NCBI GenBank assembly: GCA_024278415.1
Contig: JAJRTI010000813.1
Location: 1 to 6,118, forward strand
DNA: 6,118 nt
Reading direction: 5' to 3'
Source: Planctomycetota bacterium
GTDB taxonomy: Bacteria > Planctomycetota > Brocadiia > JAJRTI01
The position numbers were made by a program, and so were the translations under genes. The notes under the pieces were generated by a model, which saw nothing but the letters and a program-made list of their open reading frames with translations, was not told the DNA's origin and made no database searches. This document shows positions 1 to 5,229 of this stretch, one piece after another. Position 1 is the stretch's first letter. Each line of letters opens with the position of its first letter.

Positions 1-92
1 CGCACGCAGACCGCGCTCATGGAGACGACGTAGACGGCGATCAAGACGGCGACGACTGCCGCGCGGCGGCGTCGAGTCGTCGCGGCGGTCAC
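1..92 (-). CDS. N-terminal fragment of a probable membrane-anchored or secreted protein (runs off the window)
   Basis: This is an open frame of about 31 codons that continues past the left edge of the window. It starts with GTG at 92-90, which overlaps the TGA stop of the upstream small ORF in a GTGA arrangement typical of translational coupling. A G-rich stretch (GGGGG) lies about 8 nt upstream of the GTG and may act as a weak ribosome binding site. The predicted start reads MTAATTRRRR followed by about 17 hydrophobic residues (AAVVAVLIAVYVV and onward). This positive-then-hydrophobic pattern fits a signal peptide or signal anchor, so the product is probably inserted in or exported across the membrane. 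Third codon positions are strongly G/C, like the confident genes nearby. No family can be named from so short a piece. The export signal is read from the sequence; the coupling is inferred. Confidence 0.5.
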   Translation of the reverse strand, partial: MTAATTRRRRAAVVAVLIAVYVVSMSAVCV

Positions 93-352
93 GCGCTGCG
101 CCCCCGCTTGGGTTCGTACGTGCAGCACGGCTTGGCTTCGAGGAAGGCGCCCCCCGCGGCGCACGCGCGTGCGCGGCGCCTGCTCTTGAGCGCGTCGGGA
201 TCGCGCGGCTCCGCGCGTTGCCAAGTCTGGCTCGGTGGGAGCTGGCGCACGTTTCCAGCGGACACGGGTAGGTTGCACGCGGACGTGGTCTCCCGGAAGA
301 CGACGCGGAGGAGAGGGGCGATCGACCCATTTCGTGCGGGATGACTTGCCAA
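89..352 (-). CDS. Small hypothetical protein, 87 aa, not recognised
   Basis: I do not recognise this ORF. It starts with TTG at 352-350, with AAGGA about 9 nt upstream as a possible ribosome binding site, and ends in a TGA that overlaps the GTG of the next frame. The product has no obvious membrane segment. It is rich in Arg and Pro (an RRRARAC stretch near residues 58-64) and contains four cysteines (26, 64, 76, 77), the last two adjacent in PCCTYE. G/C is strong at third positions from about residue 11 onward but weak in the first ten codons, so the true start may lie further in. The main support for coding is the GTGA junction with the following frame. The gene sits after ahbC, beyond a heptamer hairpin. 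It could equally be chance open frame in GC-rich DNA. Confidence 0.35.
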   Translation of the reverse strand: MASHPARNGSIAPLLRVVFRETTSACNLPVSAGNVRQLPPSQTWQRAEPRDPDALKSRRRARACAAGGAFLEAKPCCTYEPKRGRSA

Positions 353-385
353 ACCGGCTGTTCCTTGCCAAGAGCGAGGCAGAGT

Positions 386-467
386 GCGTAAAGCGTAAGG
401 ACGTAAAACGTACGGCGCCCGGCGGTGGCAAGCTCATGCTTTACGTTTTACGCTCTACGCTTTACGC
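386..467. repeat. Long inverted repeat with heptamer arms at the ahbC stop codon; possible terminator or 3' mRNA structure
   Basis: The left arm (386-412) and right arm (442-467) are inverted copies. Two blocks match perfectly: GCGTAAAGCGTA at 386-397 against 456-467, and CGTAAAACGTA at 402-412 against 442-452. They are separated by a short mismatched stretch and a 29-nt GC-rich loop. On the minus strand the right arm reads as 7-bp units GCGTAAA, GCGTAGA, GCGTAAA, ACGTAAA. The TAA stop of ahbC (464-462) lies in the first unit, so the hairpin begins at the stop codon. No U-tract follows, so it is not a classical intrinsic terminator. It may instead block 3' exonucleases or be a repeat element inserted at the gene end. 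The arms are AT-richer than the surrounding DNA. Confidence 0.8.
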
Positions 468-1613
468 CCCAATCTCTTCGTCCGTGAGATAGCATGCCGG
501 CTCCTCGGCCCACACGTCGCCGTATTGGGCCTCGGCGCGCACGCGCATGTTGCCGTTGCAGATGTCGAGGAACTTGCACTTCGCGCACCGGCCCTTCAAG
601 AGTGGCTTGCGGTTGCGCAGGCCCTTCAGGATCGGGTCGGACTCGTCGCTCCAGATCTCGGAGAACTTGCGGTCGCGCACGTTGCCGAAGGAGTGGTGGC
701 GCCAGAACTGGTCTGGGTGCACCTGGCCGCGGTCGTCGATGCAGGCGATGCCAATGCCAGAGCTGTTGCCGCCGTTCCACTTCAGCAACTCGTAGGCCTC
801 GTCCGCGCGGTCGGGCGCTTCTTCGAGGAGTTTGAGATACACGTACGGCCCGTCGGTGTGGTTGTCGACGGTGAGGATTTCCTTTGCGTTGCCGGCGGCG
901 AACATCTCTCGCGTGCGCCGCACGACCGTGTCCACGCTGGCCCGCGCCTCCGCGTGCGACTGGTCCTCCTCCATGAGCTTGCTGCCGCGGCCGGCGTAGA
1001 CGAGGTGGTATACGCAGCAGCGCGGGATGCCCTCGGACACGAGCAGATCGAAGATGGGCTCGAGGTCGTGCTGGTTGCGCTTGTTGATGGTGAAGCGCAG
1101 GCCGACCTTCACGCCTGCGTCGAGGCAGTTGTGGATGCCTCGGAGCGCGTTGTCGAACGCGCCATCGACCGCGCGGAAGCGGTCGTTGGTTTCGCGCAGG
1201 CCGTCGACGCTGACGCCCACGTAGCTGAAGCCGGCCTCCTTGATCGCGGCGGCCATCTCCGGCGAGATGAGCGTGCCGTTGGTGGAGATGACCGCGCGCA
1301 GGCCGGCGTCGACCGCGTACTTGCCCAGCTCCATGAGGTCGGGCCGCAGGGTCGGCTCGCCGCCGGAGAACAGCAGCACCGGGCAGCCGAACGCGGCCAC
1401 GTCGTCGATGATGGCCTTGCCTTCGTCCGTGGTGAATTCGCCGACGAACTCCTCGTCACGCGCGTGCGCGTAGCAATGGACGCAGCGGAGGTTGCAGCGC
1501 CGGGTCATGTTCCACACGACCACGGGCCGGCGCTCGCGCTGGATGTCCTGTCGGTAGCGCAGGTGCTCGTTCGCAGTCGTCGAGCCGCAGACTAGTCTGG
1601 TGATGTCGATCAT
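462..1613 (-). CDS. ahbC: 12,18-didecarboxysiroheme deacetylase AhbC (radical SAM, NirJ/AhbC family)
   Basis: This 383-aa protein matches AhbC along its whole length. AhbC is the radical SAM enzyme of the siroheme-dependent haem pathway; it removes two acetate side chains from 12,18-didecarboxysiroheme to give Fe-coproporphyrin III, which AhbD then converts to haem in the cytoplasm. The family-typical N-terminus (MIDITRLVCG) is followed by WNMTRRCNLRCVHCYAHA, with the [4Fe-4S] cysteines C40, C44 and C47, and SGGEP at 83-87 for SAM binding. The block HPDQFWRHHSFGNVR (299-313) is characteristic. The C-terminal auxiliary-cluster region has C291, C343, C346, C352 and C374 and ends EPACYLTDEEIG, again typical. 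The ATG start fits the family N-terminus, though no clear Shine-Dalgarno sequence precedes it. Other ahb genes are not in the window. The related NirJ (haem d1) is the main alternative, but the N- and C-terminal signatures favour AhbC. Confidence 0.9.
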   Translation of the reverse strand: MIDITRLVCGSTTANEHLRYRQDIQRERRPVVVWNMTRRCNLRCVHCYAHARDEEFVGEFTTDEGKAIIDDVAAFGCPVLLFSGGEPTLRPDLMELGKYAVDAGLRAVISTNGTLISPEMAAAIKEAGFSYVGVSVDGLRETNDRFRAVDGAFDNALRGIHNCLDAGVKVGLRFTINKRNQHDLEPIFDLLVSEGIPRCCVYHLVYAGRGSKLMEEDQSHAEARASVDTVVRRTREMFAAGNAKEILTVDNHTDGPYVYLKLLEEAPDRADEAYELLKWNGGNSSGIGIACIDDRGQVHPDQFWRHHSFGNVRDRKFSEIWSDESDPILKGLRNRKPLLKGRCAKCKFLDICNGNMRVRAEAQYGDVWAEEPACYLTDEEIGA

Positions 1614-1764
1614 ATGTTGGGAACCGGGAATGAATCGAGATTGGCGAGATAAAAGACAAGTGCCTGACGAGCCGCGGCGCCTCGACGAGTCCTCAGGTCA
1701 GCGCGCGCCTCTTCCTCCGCGCGTTGGCGCCATTGCGTCCGCCGTACGGCGGCCAGCGTGTCCA
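1614..1764. other. Intergenic gap between amrS and ahbC, no gene seen
   Basis: These 151 bp separate the amrS stop from the ahbC start. A perfect 14-bp palindrome lies close to the amrS stop (1739-1752). Next to the ahbC start the minus strand has two units resembling RTTCCCR, perhaps a remnant of a heptamer repeat. A TTGTCT hexamer on the minus strand could be a -35 element, but no good -10 is found at 16-18 bp. The gap is long enough for ahbC to have its own promoter, but I cannot place one. Confidence 0.5.
1739..1752. repeat. Perfect 14-bp palindrome CCGCCGTACGGCGG after the amrS stop
   Basis: CCGCCGTACGGCGG equals its own reverse complement and lies 12 nt past the amrS stop codon on the transcribed side. 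As DNA it could be a dimeric protein-binding site upstream of ahbC; as RNA it is a short GC hairpin at the 3' end of amrS. No T-run follows it. A palindrome of this length is unlikely by chance at one site, but the DNA is GC-rich. Confidence 0.45.
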
Positions 1765-2748
1765 TCACCACACGATGGCCGGCGCGAAGCCGCAGACCGC
1801 GCAGGTGCGGCCGTCGATGCCCGTGATGCGCGTGTGGTAGCCGGAACGTTCGATCAGCTTGTGGCCGCACTTGGGACAAATCGTGTCGGACGTGCCCGGC
1901 AGCGCCACGTTGCCGAGGAACACGTAGTGCAGCTTCTCGCAACCGATCTCGTAGGCCGTGCGCAGGGTCGCTTCGGAGGTCGCGGGTGCGGTGAATTTGA
2001 ACTGCGGATGGTAGCGGCTGAAGTGCAGCGGCATCGTCGGGTCCACGGACGCGACGAAGTCCACGAGCGCGGTGATCTGCTCGCGCGAGTCGTTCACCCC
2101 GGTCACGATCAGGTTCGTCACCTCTACGTGGCAGGCTTGGCTCGCCTCGCGGATGGTGTGCTGCACCGGCGCGAGCCGGCCCTTGGCGTGGAGTTTGTAG
2201 ACGTCGTCCTCGATGGCCTTGAGGTCGATGTTCATCGCGTCCGCGAACGGCAGCAGCTCCGCGAGCGGTTCGGGGCTGACGAAGCCGTTGGTCACGAGCA
2301 CGTTGGCCAGGCCGGCGTCCTTCGCGAGCGCCGCGCAGTCCATGAGGAACTCGAACCCGACGAGCGGTTCGTTGTAGGTGTAGGCGATGCCGCAGGAGTC
2401 GTGCTGCCGCGCGGCGGCGACGAGTTGCTCCGGCGACGCGGCTTGCATGCTTGCGCGGCCGTCGGACAGATGCCAGTTCTGGCACCACTCGCAGCGCAAG
2501 TTGCAGCCGTTGGCGCCGATGGACAGGATGTTCGAGCCGGGCTTGAAGTGGTAGAGCGGCTTCTTTTCGATGGGGTCCATCTGCACCGCGGCGACTTGGC
2601 CGTACGTCGTCGCGTCGAGCACGCCGTCCACGTTGCGGCGCACGCCGCAGAAGCCAGTCTTGCCGGGTGCGATCTTGCACTCCTGCGGGCAGAGGTGACA
2701 GGCGACCTTGCCGGTGTCAAGCTTTTCGTAGTAGCGCGCTTCGTGCAT
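1765..2748 (-). CDS. amrS: AmmeMemoRadiSam system radical SAM enzyme AmrS
   Basis: This is a radical SAM protein related to pyruvate formate-lyase activating enzymes, of the family that accompanies AMMECR1 and Memo proteins. The physiological substrate of that system is not settled. Numbering from the ATG at 2748 gives 327 aa. An N-terminal cysteine motif (CHLCPQEC, with a further Cys in GFCGVR) is followed by the family block DPIEKKPLYHFKPG. The cluster motif CNLRCEWC has cysteines at 82, 86 and 89, followed by QNWHLS. AYTYNEP, VTNGF, NIDLKA and HFSRYHP are further family blocks. The C-terminus carries two CxxC pairs (CPKC and CAVC) that look like a zinc ribbon. I chose the ATG because MHEARYYEKLD matches the usual family N-terminus. 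A GTG five codons upstream (2763) lies in the heptamer array and is possible. No AMMECR1 or Memo gene is in the window. Confidence 0.9.
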   Translation of the reverse strand: MHEARYYEKLDTGKVACHLCPQECKIAPGKTGFCGVRRNVDGVLDATTYGQVAAVQMDPIEKKPLYHFKPGSNILSIGANGCNLRCEWCQNWHLSDGRASMQAASPEQLVAAARQHDSCGIAYTYNEPLVGFEFLMDCAALAKDAGLANVLVTNGFVSPEPLAELLPFADAMNIDLKAIEDDVYKLHAKGRLAPVQHTIREASQACHVEVTNLIVTGVNDSREQITALVDFVASVDPTMPLHFSRYHPQFKFTAPATSEATLRTAYEIGCEKLHYVFLGNVALPGTSDTICPKCGHKLIERSGYHTRITGIDGRTCAVCGFAPAIVW

Positions 2749-2759
2749 GGCGACACTGG

Positions 2760-2812
2760 TCACTCGTCACTCGTCACTCGTCACTGATTACTGATTACTG
2801 ATTACTGATTAC
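2760..2812. repeat. Tandem heptamer array, (TCACTCG)3 TCACTGA (TTACTGA)3 TTAC
   Basis: Read on the plus strand, the array has seven full 7-bp units and a 4-nt partial one: TCACTCG at 2760, 2767 and 2774, one intermediate TCACTGA at 2781, TTACTGA at 2788, 2795 and 2802, then TTAC. The intermediate unit carries half of each flanking type. The array fills the gap between the acetyltransferase gene and amrS and overlaps both ends: the acetyltransferase stop TAA is the complement of the first three bases of the unit at 2802, and the upstream GTG start candidate of amrS lies in the first unit. The repeat is one-sided, with no matching inverted arm nearby, so it is not itself a hairpin. Confidence 0.9.
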
Positions 2813-3776
2813 AGGCCACAGCTCGCCGCTCACTTCCCGCACCCGGCCCATCGGGACACGTGTCGCAGTTCTTGTATTTGAGTGGCGGCTTCTCGATAGT
2901 CACTTTCGTGCCGGGCGCCACGGAGTGGGTCACCCACGCGTTGCCGCCGATGACCGCGCCGCGGCCGATCACCGTCTCGCCGCCCAGGATTGTGGCGTTG
3001 GGGTAGACGATCACGTTGTCCTCGATCGTCGGATGGCGCTTTCGGTTGCGCAACTCGTTCACTTCCTCCGTGGGCAGGCTGAACGCGCCGAGGGTCACAC
3101 CGTGGTAGAGGCGCACGTTTGTGCCGATGACGCTCGTCTCGCCGATGACGACGCCGGTGCCATGGTCGATGAAGAACCGCTCGCCGATTTGTGCGCCGGG
3201 GTGGATGTCGATGCCGGTCTCGCGGTGCGCGTACTCGGTCATGATGCGCGGGAGCACGGGCACGCCGAGTTGATAGAGCACGTGCGCAATGCGCTGCGTC
3301 GCGATGGCGCGGATGCAGGGGTAGCTGAAGATGATCTCGTCGAGCGACTTCGCGGCCGGGTCGCCGTCGAACGCGGCCTGCACGTCGAGCTGCATGAGCC
3401 GGCGCAACTCGCCGATCTGCTCCATGAACAGCACGGCCTGCGCCTGGCCGCGCTGCCGGCAATGGCAGCAGGGCTTGCGCACCTCGCGGCACCCGTGCCG
3501 GTACGCCTTGGCGATCTCGTCGGCCAGCAGATCGAAGACCTGGCCGCATAGCTCCCTGACATGGCCCACCAGGTCGACGCGCGGCCGTTCCTGATCGCCG
3601 TAGTAGCCCAGGAACAGCAACTGGAACAGCAGCCCGCAGATGCGCTCCGCGAGACACTCCGACGGCATGGGATGATCGAGCACGTGCTGCGCGTCCGCGT
3701 CTTGGCGGTAACGCGCAACCAAGTCGTCGGCGATGCCGTCGATCTTGGGCTGGAATGGATGGTCGGTGTCGATCAC
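2802..3776 (-). CDS. cysE: Serine O-acetyltransferase, EpsC type
   Basis: This 324-aa enzyme should transfer acetyl from acetyl-CoA to serine, giving O-acetylserine, the first step of cysteine synthesis. Residues 1-150 are the helical N-terminal part, ending in the EpsC-type block DVQAAFDGDPAAKSLDEIIFSYP. A left-handed beta-helix of hexapeptide repeats follows to about residue 295. The catalytic pair is seen as D190 in GIDIHPGA and H205 in FIDHGTGVVIGET, with the same 15-residue spacing as D143/H158 of E. coli CysE. RHPTIEDNVIVYPNATILGGETVIG is also typical. It is longer than E. coli CysE, as EpsC types are. Oddities are a CCHC cluster (103-106), a C-terminal NCDTC (303-307), and a tail whose last residues (CNQ) and stop come from the heptamer array. 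The GTG start has only a weak AGAG upstream; the next Met (37) would cut the domain. The gap to E2 suggests separate transcription. Confidence 0.92.
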   Translation of the reverse strand: MIDTDHPFQPKIDGIADDLVARYRQDADAQHVLDHPMPSECLAERICGLLFQLLFLGYYGDQERPRVDLVGHVRELCGQVFDLLADEIAKAYRHGCREVRKPCCHCRQRGQAQAVLFMEQIGELRRLMQLDVQAAFDGDPAAKSLDEIIFSYPCIRAIATQRIAHVLYQLGVPVLPRIMTEYAHRETGIDIHPGAQIGERFFIDHGTGVVIGETSVIGTNVRLYHGVTLGAFSLPTEEVNELRNRKRHPTIEDNVIVYPNATILGGETVIGRGAVIGGNAWVTHSVAPGTKVTIEKPPLKYKNCDTCPDGPGAGSERRAVACNQ

Positions 3777-3801
3777 GGCTCTATCACAGGTGCGAAGGCT
3801 G

Positions 3802-3829
3802 GGTCATTGGTCATTCGTGATTCGTCATT
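3802..3829. repeat. Heptamer array upstream of the acetyltransferase gene
   Basis: Four adjacent 7-bp units read GGTCATT, GGTCATT, CGTGATT and CGTCATT on the plus strand, followed by a diverged GTTGTTG. They lie 26-53 nt upstream of the acetyltransferase start codon, so they would be in its 5' leader if transcription comes from upstream. The first two units are nearly the exact inverse of the heptamers at 4034-4047, so the two blocks flank the REP-like element between them as inverted repeats. Confidence 0.75.
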
Positions 3830-3836
3830 GTTGTTG

Positions 3837-3872
3837 GGCGCTTAGCGCCGCGTGACCGACAACTTCTTGTCG
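3837..3872. repeat. Two small hairpins between the heptamer array and the REP-like element
   Basis: GGCGC at 3837-3841 pairs with GCGCC at 3845-3849 across a 3-nt loop. CGACAA at 3857-3862 pairs with TTGTCG at 3867-3872 across a 4-nt loop. Both are perfect short stems. They could be remnants of the surrounding repeat elements, or, for CGACAA-N4-TTGTCG, a small operator upstream of the acetyltransferase gene. Function is unknown. Confidence 0.45.
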
Positions 3873-3900
3873 ACGTGCGCGGGGCGCGTCGCCGTGGTTA

Positions 3901-3975
3901 GTAGTAGGGCAATTCATTGCCCGTCGAACGTTTCTTGTCCTCACGGGGCAGACGGGCGATAAATCGCCCTACTAC
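3901..3975. repeat. REP/BIME-like element: two inverted 25-bp hairpin units
   Basis: Two 25-bp arms (3901-3925 and 3951-3975) are inverted copies with 22 of 25 matching positions, separated by exactly 25 bp. Each arm is itself a hairpin: GGGCAATTCATTGCCC on the left and GGGCGATAAATCGCCC on the right, each flanked by GTAGTA and GTC-type ends. Two of the three differences between arms are compensatory within the hairpin (an A-T pair in one is a G-C pair in the other), which indicates that the fold is conserved. This is the layout of bacterial interspersed mosaic elements made of paired REP sequences, which are spread in trans by RAYT transposases. No transposase is present here. Confidence 0.8.
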
Positions 3976-3988
3976 GAGCATAGGCACT

Positions 3989-4048
3989 TGTCATTCACCA
4001 TTCGTGGCTCGGCCGGCGTGGGCCACCAATGCCCAATGGCCAATGACC
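3989..4048. repeat. Heptamer-built hairpin directly after the E2 stop codon; possible terminator
   Basis: On the minus strand the sequence immediately after the E2 TGA reads in 7-bp units GGTCATT, GGCCATT, GGGCATT, then GGTGG (4048-4023). The opposite arm (3989-4007) reads TGTCATT, CACCATT, CGTGG on the plus strand. The arms pair with one extra heptamer bulged out and a GC-rich loop of about 15 nt. This has the same design as the hairpin at the ahbC stop but a different unit sequence. No U-tract follows, so Rho-independent termination is not certain. Confidence 0.7.
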
Positions 4049-5197
4049 TCACACCACCAAGTTCATCGGGCTTTCGAGCAGCCGCCGGATGTCGTTGAGG
4101 AACTCCATGGCCTGGCCGCCGCTGAACACGCGGTGGTCGCCGGAGAGCGTCATCTTCATGCGCTCGGCCGGCACGATGGCGTCGCCGACCACGGCCGGCA
4201 CGCGGCGTACGGACGCCACGCCAAGCAATGCGGCCTCCGGGGGGTTAATGATAGCAGCGAAGTTCTCAACGCTATACATGCCCATGTTCGAGATGGTAAA
4301 CGTGCCGCCGGTGTAGTCGGCTTCCTCGAGCTGGCCGTCGCGCGCGCGGGCGGCCAGATCCTTGGCCTCCGCGCTGATCTGCGCCAGCGTCTTGCGGCCG
4401 CAGTCGCGCACGACCGGCACCACCAGCCCCCCGGGCACGTCGACCGCGATGCCGATGTGGACTCCCCCGCGGCGGATGATGCGGTCGCCGGAGAACGAGC
4501 TGTTGATCTCGGGGTGCGCCTTCAGCGCCATGGCCGCGGCCTTGACGACCAGGTCGTTGATCGTGATCTTGGCCCGGCCCGCGCATTGCTCGTTGACCGC
4601 CGCGCGCATGGCCAATGCGCGGCCCATGTCGACTTCGATCGTAATGTAGAGGTGCGGCGCGGTGGTCTTGCTGAGCGTCATGCGCTCCGCGATGGCCTTG
4701 GCCATGGGCGTGAGCGGGATCTCTTCGTCTCGCGCGGCAGGCGCCGTGGCCGGCGCGGGGGGCTCGTGCGCGAGCACGTCGCGCTTGACGATGCGGCCGC
4801 CGGGGCCGGAGCCCGCGACCGCGGCCAGGTCGATGCCGCGCTCCTTGGCCATCTTGCGCGCGATGGGCGAGGCCTTGATGCGCCCGGTGGGAGCGTCTTC
4901 CGGCGCGGGCGCTGCTGGCTTGGCCATTGGGGCCGGCTCCGGCTCGCCGATGTCCTCGTCCGCGCCCGCGATGATCCCGATAGTGGTTCCGAGAGGCACG
5001 GTGGCCTCCTCAGGCACGACGATTCGGCGCAGCACGCCGGACGCGTACGCTTCGATTTCGAGCGTGGCCTTGTCGGCCTGGATCTCGACGATGGGCTCGC
5101 CCTTTTGCACAGCCTCGCCCACGGCTTTGAGCCACTTCGAGACCATGCCTTCCTTCATGGTGTCGCTGATGCGCGGCATCACCACGTTCGTCGCCAT
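4049..5197 (-). CDS. pdhC: Dihydrolipoamide acyltransferase (E2) of a pyruvate/2-oxoacid dehydrogenase complex
   Basis: This 382-aa E2 subunit would carry acyl groups on a swinging lipoyl arm and transfer them to CoA; pyruvate (giving acetyl-CoA) is the likeliest substrate. Residues 1-77 form one lipoyl domain with the lipoylated lysine at K43 (QADKATLEIEA). A Pro/Ala-rich linker follows, then the peripheral subunit-binding domain at 108-142 (KASPIARKMAKERGIDL and GSGPGGRIVKRDV), a second linker, and the catalytic domain from about 158. The catalytic histidine is H355 in LSGDHRVFSGG. The usual HxxxDG aspartate is Ser359, an unusual change noted separately. INDLVVKA and FTISNMGMYSVENFAAIINPPE are intact. 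The ATG is well placed, with AGAAGGA 6 nt upstream (5204-5210). It lies 32 bp after the ferritin-like gene, so they are probably cotranscribed. No E1 or E3 gene is in the window. Confidence 0.93.
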   Translation of the reverse strand: MATNVVMPRISDTMKEGMVSKWLKAVGEAVQKGEPIVEIQADKATLEIEAYASGVLRRIVVPEEATVPLGTTIGIIAGADEDIGEPEPAPMAKPAAPAPEDAPTGRIKASPIARKMAKERGIDLAAVAGSGPGGRIVKRDVLAHEPPAPATAPAARDEEIPLTPMAKAIAERMTLSKTTAPHLYITIEVDMGRALAMRAAVNEQCAGRAKITINDLVVKAAAMALKAHPEINSSFSGDRIIRRGGVHIGIAVDVPGGLVVPVVRDCGRKTLAQISAEAKDLAARARDGQLEEADYTGGTFTISNMGMYSVENFAAIINPPEAALLGVASVRRVPAVVGDAIVPAERMKMTLSGDHRVFSGGQAMEFLNDIRRLLESPMNLVV

Positions 5198-5203
5198 GCT
5201 GTG

Positions 5204-5210
5204 TCCTTCT
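5204..5210 (-). promoter_or_regulatory. Ribosome binding site of the E2 gene (AGAAGGA)
   Basis: The minus strand reads AGAAGGA followed by CACAGC and the ATG, giving a 6-nt spacer. It is the clearest Shine-Dalgarno match in the window, fixes the E2 start, and shows that E2 can be translated independently of the upstream ferritin-like gene. Confidence 0.75.
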
Positions 5211-5229
5211 GGTTGGCTTGATGCGGTTC

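Noticed and set aside
345..373. CTTGCCAA direct repeat (8 bp, twice)
   Set aside because: Too short and isolated to separate from chance.
525..1595. Long plus-strand ORF antisense to ahbC
   Set aside because: It mirrors the codon pattern of ahbC in GC-rich DNA and has no recognisable domain. The same applies to plus-strand ORFs at 1600-2787 and 3917-5221.
1640..1662. Promoter for ahbC with a TTGTCT -35
   Set aside because: No acceptable -10 hexamer is found at 16-18 bp spacing.
2749..2763. GTG start for amrS at 2763
   Set aside because: It lies in the repeat array, and the family N-terminus begins at the ATG at 2748. It cannot be fully excluded because neither start has a strong ribosome binding site.
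2760..2812. CRISPR-like array
   Set aside because: Units are 7 bp with no spacers and no cas genes are present; this is a simple tandem repeat.
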